A DNA stretch of 64,000 nt from positions 7,192,001 to 7,256,000 of the forward strand of contig NZ_CP107903.1 in the NCBI RefSeq assembly GCF_036013955.1. Direction: 5' to 3'. Position numbers and translations under genes: made by a program. This stretch comes from Streptomyces sp. NBC_00459 (GTDB taxonomy: Bacteria > Actinomycetota > Actinomycetes > Streptomycetales > Streptomycetaceae). Each line of letters starts with the position of its first letter. The first letter of the stretch is position 1. Shown here in pieces: positions 43,411 through 51,730 of this stretch. The notes beneath the pieces were generated by a model that was not told where the DNA came from, made no database searches, and saw only the letters and a program-made list of their open reading frames with translations.

Positions 43411-43794
43411 CTACTCCACGTCCCCGCCCGAATCCGTACTCGCGCCAGAAGCCGAACCCGAAGGCCCGGCCTCGGCCGCCGCGAGCCCTCCGTTGAGCTC
43501 TGTCGGCTCCAGGTCGAACTCCCCGTCGCGCGCCCCGAGCACGAACGCCGTCCACTCCGCCTCCGTGTAACGGAGGACGGTGTCATGGTCCAGGGACGAC
43601 CGCATGGCCACCGCGCCATCGGGAAGATAGGCGATCTCGACCCGCTCCTCGTGCTCCTCCGTACCGGGGGCGCCGTGCCACTCGACGCCCGAGATGTCGA
43701 GGGAGTACAGCTCGTCCCGCTCCCGCTCCTTGCGCGCCTTGACGTCCTCGTCCTGCGCGGCCGTGGTGTCCTGAGCGCCCTGTGCCTCCGCCAT
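43411..43794 (-). CDS. DUF397 domain protein
   Basis: A 127-residue protein with one DUF397 domain: ISGVEWHGAPGTEEHEERVEIAYLPDGAVAMRSS, then LRYTEAEWTAFVLGARDGEFD. DUF397 proteins of Streptomyces usually partner helix-turn-helix regulators, but no HTH gene is adjacent here. A charged N-terminal extension (KARKERERDEL) and a Ser/Gly/Ala tail flank the domain. The ATG at 43794 has GGAAGGGG about 10 bases upstream. It lies upstream of the EspI-like gene on the same strand but has its own terminator. Confidence 0.9.
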   Translation of the reverse strand: MAEAQGAQDTTAAQDEDVKARKERERDELYSLDISGVEWHGAPGTEEHEERVEIAYLPDGAVAMRSSLDHDTVLRYTEAEWTAFVLGARDGEFDLEPTELNGGLAAAEAGPSGSASGASTDSGGDVE

Positions 43795-43983
43795 GGCGAA
43801 GCGACCCCTTCCCGACGTACGTCATACGACTAGTACGAGTGTTGCGGTGCGTAACTACGATCTACGATCTGCGTTCTCACTCTAGTGGCCGAGTCCCCGT
43901 CGTCCGGACTGTTTGCGCACCGCGGTGAGGACGGCCGCTGCCTGCTGCTATCCTGGGCGACGGCCGTTTGTGTACGCACCCCT

Positions 43984-43998
43984 GGAGTCAGCGACTCC
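43984..43998 (+). promoter_or_regulatory. hairpin in the rpsO leader
   Basis: GGAGTC-AGC-GACTCC is a 6-bp stem 105 bases upstream of rpsO. Bases 43795-43983 show a -10-like TATCCT (43949) and the direct repeat TACGATCTACGATCT but no gene. S15 autoregulates through its leader in several bacteria; whether this hairpin takes part is unknown. Confidence 0.4.
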
Positions 43999-44102
43999 GG
44001 AGGCCGCGCCCAGCGGATTCCCGCCTCCCGAGTTACAGAAGCTCCCCTGAGAAGTGGACCAGGGGCACTCGGTGGCTACTACAAAGACTACGAGGAGCAC
44101 GC

Positions 44103-44390
44103 GTGTCGCTCGACGCCGCAGTGAAGAAGCAGCTCATTTCCGAGTTCGGTACCAAGGAGGGCGACACCGGCTCCCCCGAGGTCCAGGTCGCGATGCTCTC
44201 GCGTCGTATCTCGGACCTGACGGAGCACCTCAAGACGCACAAGCACGACCACCACTCCCGTCGTGGTCTGCTGATCCTCGTCGGTCAGCGTCGCCGCCTT
44301 CTCCAGTACCTGGCCAAGAAGGACATCCAGCGCTTCCGTGCGCTGGTCGACCGCCTCGGCATCCGCCGCGGTGCGGCGGGCGCCAAGTAA
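44103..44390 (+). CDS. rpsO: 30S ribosomal protein S15
   Basis: A 95-residue primary 16S-binding protein. The four-helix sequence includes AAVKKQLISEFGTKEGDTGSPEVQVAMLSRRI, LTEHLKTHKHDHHSRRGLL and VGQRRRLLQYL, all family hallmarks. GTG 44103 has GAGGAG 5 bases upstream. pnp follows after 317 bases with a hairpin between, the classical rpsO-pnp pair. Confidence 0.98.
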   Translation: MSLDAAVKKQLISEFGTKEGDTGSPEVQVAMLSRRISDLTEHLKTHKHDHHSRRGLLILVGQRRRLLQYLAKKDIQRFRALVDRLGIRRGAAGAK

Positions 44391-44401
44391 GACGCCGTGG
44401 A

Positions 44402-44434
44402 GGGAGCGGTTCCCACTTTTAGGGGGCCGCTCCC
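44402..44434 (+). terminator. rpsO-pnp intergenic hairpin
   Basis: GGGAGCGG (44402-44409) pairs with CCGCTCCC (44427-44434), followed by TTTGCT. It can end rpsO transcription and resembles the rpsO-pnp hairpin that Streptomyces RNase III is known to cut. A separate pnp promoter probably lies downstream, near 44465-44485. Confidence 0.8.
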
Positions 44435-44491
44435 TTTGCTGTACGTGCGGAGTGTCACCACCTCTTTGTAGTGTGGTAGCACAACGCAATA

Positions 44492-44530
44492 CGCAGGACA
44501 CGAACGCAGGACACGAACGCAGGACACGAA
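44492..44530 (+). repeat. three 13-bp direct repeats in the pnp leader
   Basis: CGCAGGACACGAA occurs three times without gaps (44492-44504, 44505-44517, 44518-44530), followed by CGAGGAG. It lies about 180 bases before the pnp start in the transcribed leader. Confidence 0.85.
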
Positions 44531-44707
44531 CGAGGAGAAGTGCACCTCGCCGCCGCCGGTCCTCGGTAGTGGCCCCCGGGACTGAACCCCCGGGTGCTTC
44601 GATCGAAGACCGGCCCGCAATCAGAAGGCGCGCTTCTCCGACCCCACGTCCCTCTGCCACACGGGCAGGACGGGACAAAAGACGAAAATGTATCGGAGAA
44701 AACGCTA

Positions 44708-46924
44708 GTGGAGAACGAGACCCACTACGCCGAGGCCGTCATTGACAACGGTTCCTTCGGCACCCGCACCATCCGCTTCGAGACGGGCCGCCTGGCCAAG
44801 CAGGCCGCCGGCTCCGCCGTGGCGTACCTGGACGACGACACCATGGTGCTGTCGGCCACCACAGCTTCCAAGAAGCCCAAGGAAAATCTCGACTTCTTCC
44901 CCCTCACGGTGGACGTCGAGGAGCGCCAGTACGCGGCCGGGAAGATCCCCGGTTCCTTCTTCCGTCGTGAGGGCCGGCCTTCCGAGGACGCGATCCTCAC
45001 CTGCCGCCTCATTGACCGCCCGCTGCGCCCGTCCTTCAAGAAGGGCCTGCGCAACGAGATCCAGGTCGTCGCCACGATCATGGCGCTCAACCCCGACCAC
45101 CTGTACGACGTCGTGGCGATCAACGCCGCCTCCGCGTCCACGCAGCTGGCCGGTCTGCCCTTCTCCGGCCCGATCGGCGGCGTCCGCGTCGCACTGATCA
45201 ACGGCCAGTGGGTCGCGTTCCCGACGCACACCGAGCTCGAGGACGCAGTCTTCGACATGGTCGTCGCCGGTCGCGTCCTGGAGGACGGCGACGTCGCGAT
45301 CATGATGGTCGAGGCCGAGGCCACCGAGAAGACCATCGCGCTGGTCGCGGGTGGCGCCGAGGCGCCGACCGAGGAGGTCGTCGCCGCCGGTCTGGACGCC
45401 GCGAAGCCCTTCATCAAGGTGCTCGTCAAGGCCCAGGCCGACCTCGCCGCCAAGGCCGCCAAGCCCACCGGCGAGTTCCCCGTCTTCCTCGACTACCAGG
45501 ACGACGTCCTGGAGGCCCTGACCGCCGCGGTCAAGAGCGAGCTCTCCCAGGCGCTCACCATCGCCGGCAAGCAGGACCGCGAGGCCGAGCTGGACCGCGT
45601 CAAGGAGATCGCCGCCGAGAAGCTGCTCCCGCAGTTCGAGGGCCGCGAGAAGGAGATCAGCGCGGCCTACCGCTCGCTGACCAAGTCCCTGGTCCGTGAG
45701 CGCGTCATCAAGGACAAGGTCCGCATCGACGGCCGTGGCGTCACGGACATCCGTACGCTCGCCGCCGAGGTCGAGGCCATCCCGCGCGTGCACGGCTCGG
45801 CGCTGTTCGAGCGTGGCGAGACCCAGATCCTGGGCGTCACCACCCTCAACATGCTCCGGATGGAGCAGCAGCTGGACACCCTTTCGCCGGTGACCCGCAA
45901 GCGCTACATGCACAACTACAACTTCCCGCCGTACTCCGTCGGCGAGACCGGCCGCGTCGGCTCCCCCAAGCGCCGCGAGATCGGCCACGGCGCGCTCGCC
46001 GAGCGCGCGATCGTGCCGGTCCTGCCGTCGCGCGAGGACTTCCCGTACGCGATCCGTCAGGTGTCCGAGGCCCTCGGCTCCAACGGCTCGACGTCCATGG
46101 GCTCGGTCTGCGCCTCCACCATGTCGCTGCTGAACGCCGGTGTGCCGCTGAAGGCCCCCGTCGCCGGTATCGCCATGGGCCTGATCTCCCAGGAGATCAA
46201 GGGCGAGACGCACTACGTCGCCCTCACCGACATCCTCGGTGCGGAGGACGCCTTCGGCGACATGGACTTCAAGGTCGCCGGCACCAAGGAGTTCGTGACC
46301 GCCCTCCAGCTCGACACCAAGCTGGACGGCATCCCGGCCTCCGTCCTGGCCGCCGCTCTCAAGCAGGCCCGTGACGCCCGCCTCCACATCCTCGACGTGA
46401 TGATGGAAGCGATCGACACGCCGGACGAGATGTCCCCCAACGCCCCGCGGATCATCACCGTCAAGATCCCCGTGGACAAGATCGGTGAGGTCATCGGCCC
46501 CAAGGGCAAGATGATCAACCAGATCCAGGAGGACACCGGCGCCGAGATCACGATCGAGGACGACGGCACCATCTACATCGGTGCCCAGGTCGGCTCGCAG
46601 GCCGAGGCGGCCCGCGCGACGATCAACTCGATCGCCAACCCGACCATGCCGGAGGTCGGCGAGCGCTACCTGGGTACGGTCGTGAAGACGACCACCTTCG
46701 GCGCGTTCGTGTCGCTGCTCCCGGGCAAGGACGGTCTGCTGCACATCTCGCAGATCCGCAAGCTCGCCGGCGGCAAGCGCGTGGAGAACGTCGAGGACGT
46801 GGTGGCCGTCGGCTCCAAGGTCCAGGTCGAGATCGCCGAGATCGACTCCCGCGGCAAGCTGTCGCTCATCCCGGTCATCGAGGGTGAAGGCGACGAGGAC
46901 AAGAAGGACGACACCGACCAGTGA
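44708..46924 (+). CDS. pnp: polynucleotide phosphorylase
   Basis: A 738-residue 3'-5' exoribonuclease and polynucleotide polymerase of RNA decay. Two RNase PH domains (KENLDFFPLTVDVEERQYAAGKIPGSFFRREGRPSE region near residue 60-90; SNGSTSMGSVCASTMSLLNAGVPLK in the second), then KH (GKMINQIQEDTGAEITIEDDG) and S1 (VVKTTTFGAFVSLLPGKDGLLHISQI). GTG 44708 matches the family start. The stop overlaps the M16 protease GTG start. In Streptomyces it also makes poly(A)-like tails. Confidence 0.98.
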   Translation: MENETHYAEAVIDNGSFGTRTIRFETGRLAKQAAGSAVAYLDDDTMVLSATTASKKPKENLDFFPLTVDVEERQYAAGKIPGSFFRREGRPSEDAILTCRLIDRPLRPSFKKGLRNEIQVVATIMALNPDHLYDVVAINAASASTQLAGLPFSGPIGGVRVALINGQWVAFPTHTELEDAVFDMVVAGRVLEDGDVAIMMVEAEATEKTIALVAGGAEAPTEEVVAAGLDAAKPFIKVLVKAQADLAAKAAKPTGEFPVFLDYQDDVLEALTAAVKSELSQALTIAGKQDREAELDRVKEIAAEKLLPQFEGREKEISAAYRSLTKSLVRERVIKDKVRIDGRGVTDIRTLAAEVEAIPRVHGSALFERGETQILGVTTLNMLRMEQQLDTLSPVTRKRYMHNYNFPPYSVGETGRVGSPKRREIGHGALAERAIVPVLPSREDFPYAIRQVSEALGSNGSTSMGSVCASTMSLLNAGVPLKAPVAGIAMGLISQEIKGETHYVALTDILGAEDAFGDMDFKVAGTKEFVTALQLDTKLDGIPASVLAAALKQARDARLHILDVMMEAIDTPDEMSPNAPRIITVKIPVDKIGEVIGPKGKMINQIQEDTGAEITIEDDGTIYIGAQVGSQAEAARATINSIANPTMPEVGERYLGTVVKTTTFGAFVSLLPGKDGLLHISQIRKLAGGKRVENVEDVVAVGSKVQVEIAEIDSRGKLSLIPVIEGEGDEDKKDDTDQ

Positions 46925-48300
46925 CGTCGAGCAGCTCCACGGCGACGGCCCGCACCTCTTCGGAGGCGCGGGCCGTCGCCCGTACGCAAACCCTGATCAA
47001 GGGCACCAACGGCATCGGCACGGTCCGTAAGACCACCCTCCCGGGCGGCCTGCGCATCGTCACCGAAACCCTGCCGTCGGTCCGCTCCGCGACCTTCGGC
47101 ATCTGGGCCCACGTCGGCTCCCGCGACGAGACGCCGACCCTGAACGGCGCCACGCACTACCTGGAGCACCTGCTCTTCAAGGGCACCACGCGCAGGTCGG
47201 CGCTGGACATCTCCTCCGCGATCGACGCGGTCGGCGGCGAGATGAACGCGTTCACGGCGAAGGAGTACACGTGCTACTACGCGCGTGTGCTCGACACCGA
47301 CCTCCCGCTCGCCATCGACGTCGTCTGCGACATGCTCACGGGCTCCCTGATCCTCGAAGACGACGTCAACGTCGAGCGCGGCGCCATCCTCGAAGAGATC
47401 GCGATGACGGAGGACGACCCGGGCGACTGTGTGCACGACCTGTTCGCGCACACCATGCTCGGTGACACCCCCCTGGGCCGCCCGGTCCTCGGCACGGTCG
47501 ACACGGTCAACGCCCTCACGGCGGACCGCATCCGCCGCTTCTACAAGAAGCACTACGACCCGACCCACCTCGTCGTCGCGGCGGCCGGCAACGTCGACCA
47601 CAACAAGGTCGTACGCCAGGTCCGCGCGGCCTTCGAGAAGGCCGGCGCCCTCAAGAAGCCCGACGCCGCGCCGATCGCCCCGCGCGACGGCCGCCGCAGC
47701 ATCAAGGCGGCCGGCCGCGTCGAACTGCTCGGCCGCAAGACCGAGCAGGCCCATGTCGTTCTCGGCATGCCGGGTCTGGCCCGCACGGACGAGCGCCGCT
47801 GGGCACTGGGCGTGCTCAACACGGCCCTCGGCGGCGGGATGTCGTCCCGGCTCTTCCAGGAGGTCCGGGAGAAGCGGGGCCTTGCGTACAGCGTGTACTC
47901 CTACACGTCCGGCTTCGCCGACTGCGGCCTCTTCGGCGTGTACGCGGGCTGCCGGCCCTCGCAGGTCCACGACGTGCTGAAGATCTGCCGCGACGAACTC
48001 GACCACGTCGCCGAGCACGGCCTCTCCGACGAGGAGATCGGCCGCGCCATCGGCCAGTTGCGCGGTTCGACGGTCCTCGGCCTGGAGGACACGGGTGCGC
48101 TGATGAACCGTATCGGCAAGAGCGAACTGTGCTGGGGCGACCAGATGTCCGTCGACGACATGCTGGCCCGGATCGCCGAGGTCACCCCGGACGCGGTCCG
48201 TGAGGTCGCCCACGAGATCCTGGGACAGCGCCCGTCGCTGGCGGTCATCGGCCCGCTCAAGGACAAGCAGGCGGCACGCCTGCACGAAGCGGTCGCCTGA
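46921..48300 (+). CDS. M16-family zinc peptidase
   Basis: A 459-residue peptidase of the mitochondrial-processing-peptidase/PqqL type. The zinc motif HYLEHLLFKGT gives HxxEH (near residues 77-81), with the distal Glu in VERGAILEEIAMTEDDP. The second, inactive M16 repeat follows (ARTDERRWALGVLNTALGGGMSSRLFQEVREKRGLAYSV). It has no signal peptide. It is fused to pnp by GTGA, and dapB follows 50 bases later; this pnp-M16-dapB order is common in actinobacteria. The substrates are unknown. Confidence 0.94.
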   Translation: MTSSSSTATARTSSEARAVARTQTLIKGTNGIGTVRKTTLPGGLRIVTETLPSVRSATFGIWAHVGSRDETPTLNGATHYLEHLLFKGTTRRSALDISSAIDAVGGEMNAFTAKEYTCYYARVLDTDLPLAIDVVCDMLTGSLILEDDVNVERGAILEEIAMTEDDPGDCVHDLFAHTMLGDTPLGRPVLGTVDTVNALTADRIRRFYKKHYDPTHLVVAAAGNVDHNKVVRQVRAAFEKAGALKKPDAAPIAPRDGRRSIKAAGRVELLGRKTEQAHVVLGMPGLARTDERRWALGVLNTALGGGMSSRLFQEVREKRGLAYSVYSYTSGFADCGLFGVYAGCRPSQVHDVLKICRDELDHVAEHGLSDEEIGRAIGQLRGSTVLGLEDTGALMNRIGKSELCWGDQMSVDDMLARIAEVTPDAVREVAHEILGQRPSLAVIGPLKDKQAARLHEAVA

Positions 48301-48350
48301 CGGCCGTATCCGCTCCACACCCGCTATCCGTCCGGTAAGGAAGCAAGAAC

Positions 48351-49103
48351 ATGAGCAAGCTGCGCGTGGCGGTCCTCGGCGCCAACGGCCGTATCGGTGC
48401 CGAGGCGGTACGGGCGGTCGAGGCCGCCGAGGACATGGAACTGGTCGCCGCCCTCGGCCGGGGCGACAAGCTGGAGACGCTCGTCGACACCGGTGCCCAG
48501 GTCGCGGTCGAGCTGACCACCCCGGCCTCGGTGATGGGCAACCTCGACTTCTGTGTGCGCCACGGCATCCACGCGGTCGTCGGCACCACCGGCTGGACCG
48601 ACGAACGCCTCGCGCAGCTCACCGGCTGGCTGGCCCAGTTCCCCGAGACGGGCGTGCTCATCGCGCCCAACTTCTCCATCGGGGCCGTACTGACCATGAA
48701 GTTCGCGCAGATCGCGGCACCGTACTTCGAGTCGGTCGAGGTCATCGAGTTGCACCACCCGAACAAGGTGGACGCACCCAGCGGCACCGCGGCACGTACG
48801 GCGCAGCTCATCGCCGAGGCCCGGGCCAAGGCGGGCTCGGCTCCGGCGCCGGACGCCACGGTGACGGCGCTGGACGGCGCCCGGGGCGCGAACGTGGACG
48901 GGGTGCCCGTGCACTCCGTACGCCTGCGTGGCCTCCTGGCCCACCAGGAGGTCCTGCTGGGCGGCGAGGGCGAGACGCTGACCGTCCGCCACGACTCGCT
49001 CCACCACAGCAGCTTCATGCCGGGCATCCTGCTCGGCGTGCGCCGCGTCGTGGACACCCCGGGCCTCACCTTCGGCCTGGAACACTTCCTCGACCTCGGC
49101 TGA
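48351..49103 (+). CDS. dapB: 4-hydroxy-tetrahydrodipicolinate reductase
   Basis: A 250-residue NAD(P)H enzyme in lysine and diaminopimelate synthesis. The Rossmann loop VAVLGANGRIGAEAVRAV (residues 5-22) replaces the usual GAxGRMG, and the catalytic/substrate motif is ELHHPNKVDAPSGTA (near 140). GTTGWT and APNFSIGAVL are also present. Its product supplies peptidoglycan DAP; dapA lies 2.6 kb away. Confidence 0.97.
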   Translation: MSKLRVAVLGANGRIGAEAVRAVEAAEDMELVAALGRGDKLETLVDTGAQVAVELTTPASVMGNLDFCVRHGIHAVVGTTGWTDERLAQLTGWLAQFPETGVLIAPNFSIGAVLTMKFAQIAAPYFESVEVIELHHPNKVDAPSGTAARTAQLIAEARAKAGSAPAPDATVTALDGARGANVDGVPVHSVRLRGLLAHQEVLLGGEGETLTVRHDSLHHSSFMPGILLGVRRVVDTPGLTFGLEHFLDLG

Positions 49104-49111
49104 GGGACGTC

Positions 49112-49570
49112 ATGCGCGCGAAACTCTCCTACGCCCTCACGGCCGCCGTCCTGGTCTTCTACTTCGTCCTGGTCGGCAGCCGCGGGGTCATGCTCATACA
49201 GACCGGCACGCTCCTGACCGTCACCTTCGGCGTGGCGGTCCTGATCCTGCCGGGGATCGGCGTCTGGTTCCTCTGGAAGAACACGCAGTTCGTCCGCGAC
49301 GCCAACCGCCTCGCCACCGAACTCGAAGCCGAGGGCGGCCTGCCCGTCGACGAGCTGAGGCGCACCCCGAGCGGCCGGGTCGACCGTGACTCGGCCGACG
49401 AGGTCTTCGCAAGGCGCAAGGCGGAGACGGAGTCGGCCCCCGACGACTGGCGCAACTGGTTCCGCCTCGCCGTCGCCTACCACGACGCCCGCGACACACC
49501 GCGTGCCCGCAAGGCGATGCAACGCGCGATCGCCCTGCACGCAGGCAAGTCACCGGCCCAGACGGCCTGA
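49112..49570 (+). CDS. membrane protein with TPR-like C-terminus
   Basis: A 152-residue protein. Two hydrophobic helices (YALTAAVLVFYFVLVGS and TLLTVTFGVAVLILPGIGVWFLW) are followed by a soluble region with one TPR-like helix pair (WRNWFRLAVAYHDARDTPRARKAMQRAIALHAG). The ATG at 49112 follows GAGGGA. It is 8 bases after dapB and probably co-transcribed. I do not recognise a specific function. Confidence 0.85.
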   Translation: MRAKLSYALTAAVLVFYFVLVGSRGVMLIQTGTLLTVTFGVAVLILPGIGVWFLWKNTQFVRDANRLATELEAEGGLPVDELRRTPSGRVDRDSADEVFARRKAETESAPDDWRNWFRLAVAYHDARDTPRARKAMQRAIALHAGKSPAQTA

Positions 49571-49592
49571 ACACCCGATACCGGCAGGTTTC

Positions 49593-49648
49593 CAGCATGG
49601 TGGGAGGGGCCGAACCGCGGTTGCGGTTCGGCCCCTCCCACCATGCTG
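49593..49648. terminator. bidirectional terminator, 26-bp perfect stem
   Basis: A 26-bp perfect inverted repeat with loop GGTT separates two convergent genes. It is the longest perfect hairpin in the window. Confidence 0.93.
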
Positions 49649-49674
49649 TTCAGTCCGGGTGACAGGCCCGGGTG

Positions 49675-50232
49675 CTAACCCCGCCCGAACTCCGCGGCCC
49701 ACGCCTCGACACTGTCCGCAGCCCGGTCGAACGCCTCCGTACGGCCCAGAAAGTCGGCGTTGTGCGTGGTCAGCAGCGGTGCCAGATCGTCCGCGGCCCG
49801 ATCCCGGCGTACGAGGAGCAACGCCTGCCCCTGCACGGTGCGCGGCAGACCGAGCCAGCGCACCGGCTGCTGCACCGTCCGTACGGCGACGACCTTCTCC
49901 CAGCGCGTCGTCCGCGTACCGATGAACCCCACCCGGCGCAGCCCGCGCGCACTCACCCACACGCCGGCGCGCAGCAGACGCAGTGCCACGGCGATGACGG
50001 CCAGCGCCACGCCGAGACACACCGCGCCGCCGGACAACTCCCCGGTGGCCGCGATGATGACCGCCGCGAACAGGACGTACGAGGCGAGCAGCAGCAGGAG
50101 CGCCGCCGCACCCACCCGCCAGGGGCCGGGCCGGTAGGGGCGCCGCCAACGGTCGCGGTCGTCGAACGGCAGCGCGTGACCGGCCATGGCCTCGTCAGAG
50201 GCGCGGCTGGCCGTCAGGAAGGGCAGGGGCAC
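49675..50232 (-). CDS. PH-like domain membrane protein
   Basis: A 185-residue protein with two hydrophobic helices (VGAAALLLLLASYVLFAAVIIAATG and GAVCLGVALAVIAVALRLL) followed by a bacterial PH-type region (VWVSARGLRRVGFIGTRTTRWEKVVAVR, then ALLLVRRDRA). The start is GTG 50232 with GAGGA about 8 bases upstream. Such proteins are membrane-bound and of unknown role. It is downstream of a small membrane protein gene on the same strand. Confidence 0.85.
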   Translation of the reverse strand: MPLPFLTASRASDEAMAGHALPFDDRDRWRRPYRPGPWRVGAAALLLLLASYVLFAAVIIAATGELSGGAVCLGVALAVIAVALRLLRAGVWVSARGLRRVGFIGTRTTRWEKVVAVRTVQQPVRWLGLPRTVQGQALLLVRRDRAADDLAPLLTTHNADFLGRTEAFDRAADSVEAWAAEFGRG

Positions 50233-50360
50233 GGCTGGTCCTCACTCAGTTCCATGCGCGGGCTGTGCCCGGTGAGGTTATACAGCCGACCGCCCGGTCA
50301 CCAGCCTCGGGGGTCAGAGGAGGGCAGGACCACGCCATTCGGCCGCAGCCCGAGGGCCCT

Positions 50361-50600
50361 TCACCGGCTGTCGGCCGCCTCGGACTGCTGAGTGTGCCCG
50401 GCCGACCGGTCGACCGACAGCGCGGGCATCCCGAGAACCACGGAGCCCACGAGCCCGGCGACGATGGTGAGTCCCAGGAGCCAACGCCCGGCTATGTCGC
50501 CGGCGGAAGCGCGCTCACGGGGCGGGGGAGCGATGTTGCTGCGGAACCTGTCGGCCTCGGCGATGAAGGCGAACGGAACGGGCTCGCGCCGACGGAACAT
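50361..50600 (-). CDS. small single-pass membrane protein
   Basis: A 79-residue protein: a basic N-terminus (MFRRREPVPFAFIAEADRF), one helix near residues 39-60 (GRWLLGLTIVAGLVGSVVLGMPAL) and a short polar tail. AAGGAG lies 9 bases upstream of the ATG on this strand, so it is a real gene. It is divergent from thyX. Function unknown. Confidence 0.82.
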   Translation of the reverse strand: MFRRREPVPFAFIAEADRFRSNIAPPPRERASAGDIAGRWLLGLTIVAGLVGSVVLGMPALSVDRSAGHTQQSEAADSR

Positions 50601-50694
50601 GGGAGTGCTTCTCCTTGGGGATCGAACGAATCGCTGTTGCTTGTACAGACGAGCGAGCGCCCCAAATGGTGCCCGATTTCACCGACTTAACTCT

Positions 50695-50714
50695 GGGACG
50701 TTGGTGAACGTCCC
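50695..50714. promoter_or_regulatory. hairpin upstream of thyX
   Basis: GGGACGTT-GGTG-AACGTCCC is an 8-bp perfect inverted repeat just upstream of a TAGAGT -10-like box (50728-50733). Its place suits an operator for thyX or a shared divergent site. Confidence 0.45.
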
Positions 50715-50772
50715 GTTTGGCGGGTCGTAGAGTGGCGTCGCCGATCGCCGAGACGAAAAGGACCCTCAGACC

Positions 50773-51513
50773 GTGAGCCCCACCCCCGACGACGAGTTCA
50801 AGATCGACCTGCGCAGCGAGGTGACCGTCGAGCTGGTCAAACACAGCGCGGCCGACTCCGACGTGCTGTTCGCGGCCCGTGTGTCGACCGTCGGGGAGCA
50901 GTCCCTGGACGAGTTGGGCAAGGACCCGGAGCGCTCGACGGGGCTGATCAACTACCTCATGCGGGACCGGCACGGCAGCCCGTTCGAGCACAACTCCATG
51001 ACGTTCTTCATCAGCGCCCCGATCTTCGTCTTCCGCGAGTTCATGCGACACCGCGTGGGGTGGTCGTACAACGAGGAGTCGGGGCGGTACAGGGAGCTGC
51101 AGCCCGTGTTCTATGTGCCGGACACGTCGCGCAAGCTGGTCCAGCAGGGGCGACCGGGCAAGTACGTGTTCGTCGAGGGCACTCCTGAGCAGCACGAACT
51201 CGTGGAGCACGCCATGGAGGACTCGTACCGCCAGGCGTACCGTGCCTACCAGCAGATGCTCGCGCAGGGCGTCGCCCGTGAGGTCGCCCGCGCGGTCCTC
51301 CCGGTCGGCCTGTTCTCGTCGATGTACGCCACCTGCAACGCGCGCTCACTGATGCACTTCCTCGGCCTGCGCACACAGCACGAGCTGGCGAAGGTGCCGT
51401 CGTTCCCGCAGCGGGAGATCGAGATGGTCGGCGAGAAGATGGAGGCGGAGTGGGCGACCCTCATGCCGCTGACCCACGCGGCCTTCAACGCCAACGGCAG
51501 GGTGGCGCCGTGA
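50773..51513 (+). CDS. thyX: flavin-dependent thymidylate synthase
   Basis: A 246-residue FAD enzyme that makes dTMP from dUMP with methylene-folate and NADPH. The ThyX signature RHRVGWSYNEESGRY is at about residues 94-108, and RSLMHFLGLRTQHE carries the substrate-binding Arg region. GTG 50773 is the start. ThyX is used in place of, or beside, ThyA in actinobacteria. It is followed by a promoter-hairpin unit and dapA. Confidence 0.97.
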   Translation: MSPTPDDEFKIDLRSEVTVELVKHSAADSDVLFAARVSTVGEQSLDELGKDPERSTGLINYLMRDRHGSPFEHNSMTFFISAPIFVFREFMRHRVGWSYNEESGRYRELQPVFYVPDTSRKLVQQGRPGKYVFVEGTPEQHELVEHAMEDSYRQAYRAYQQMLAQGVAREVARAVLPVGLFSSMYATCNARSLMHFLGLRTQHELAKVPSFPQREIEMVGEKMEAEWATLMPLTHAAFNANGRVAP

Positions 51514-51578
51514 AGCAGACGCACGCGTGTTTCGCCACCGGGCACAGATGTGCGGATCAGCCTCGCGAGGTGTCCGTA

Positions 51579-51658
51579 TTGCGGTATTTCGTGAGGTTCA
51601 TCTAGCCTGATCAAACGGACCCGGCACTGCTTGAACCCCCGAGCAGGCAGTGCCGGGT
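51579..51658 (+). ncRNA. candidate short RNA or attenuator between thyX and dapA
   Basis: TTGCGG (51579-51584) and TAGCCT (51603-51608) are spaced by 18 bases like a sigma-HrdB promoter. A start near 51614 would be followed at once by a 12-bp stem, ACCCGGCACTGC (51619-51630) with GCAGTGCCGGGT (51647-51658), then TCCATCTTTGTC. The hairpin could equally be the thyX terminator. Confidence 0.4.
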
Positions 51659-51717
51659 TCCATCTTTGTCATGACTTTTCCCGTACCCCTGGGGCAGACC
51701 GCGCCCTGAGCAGCGAG

Positions 51718-51723
51718 TAGCGT
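51718..51723 (+). promoter_or_regulatory. -10 box for a leaderless dapA mRNA
   Basis: TAGCGT ends 7 bases before the dapA ATG at 51731, and no ribosome site is present. This places the transcript start at or next to the A of ATG. No strong -35 box is visible. Confidence 0.55.
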
Positions 51724-51730
51724 GGTACCC

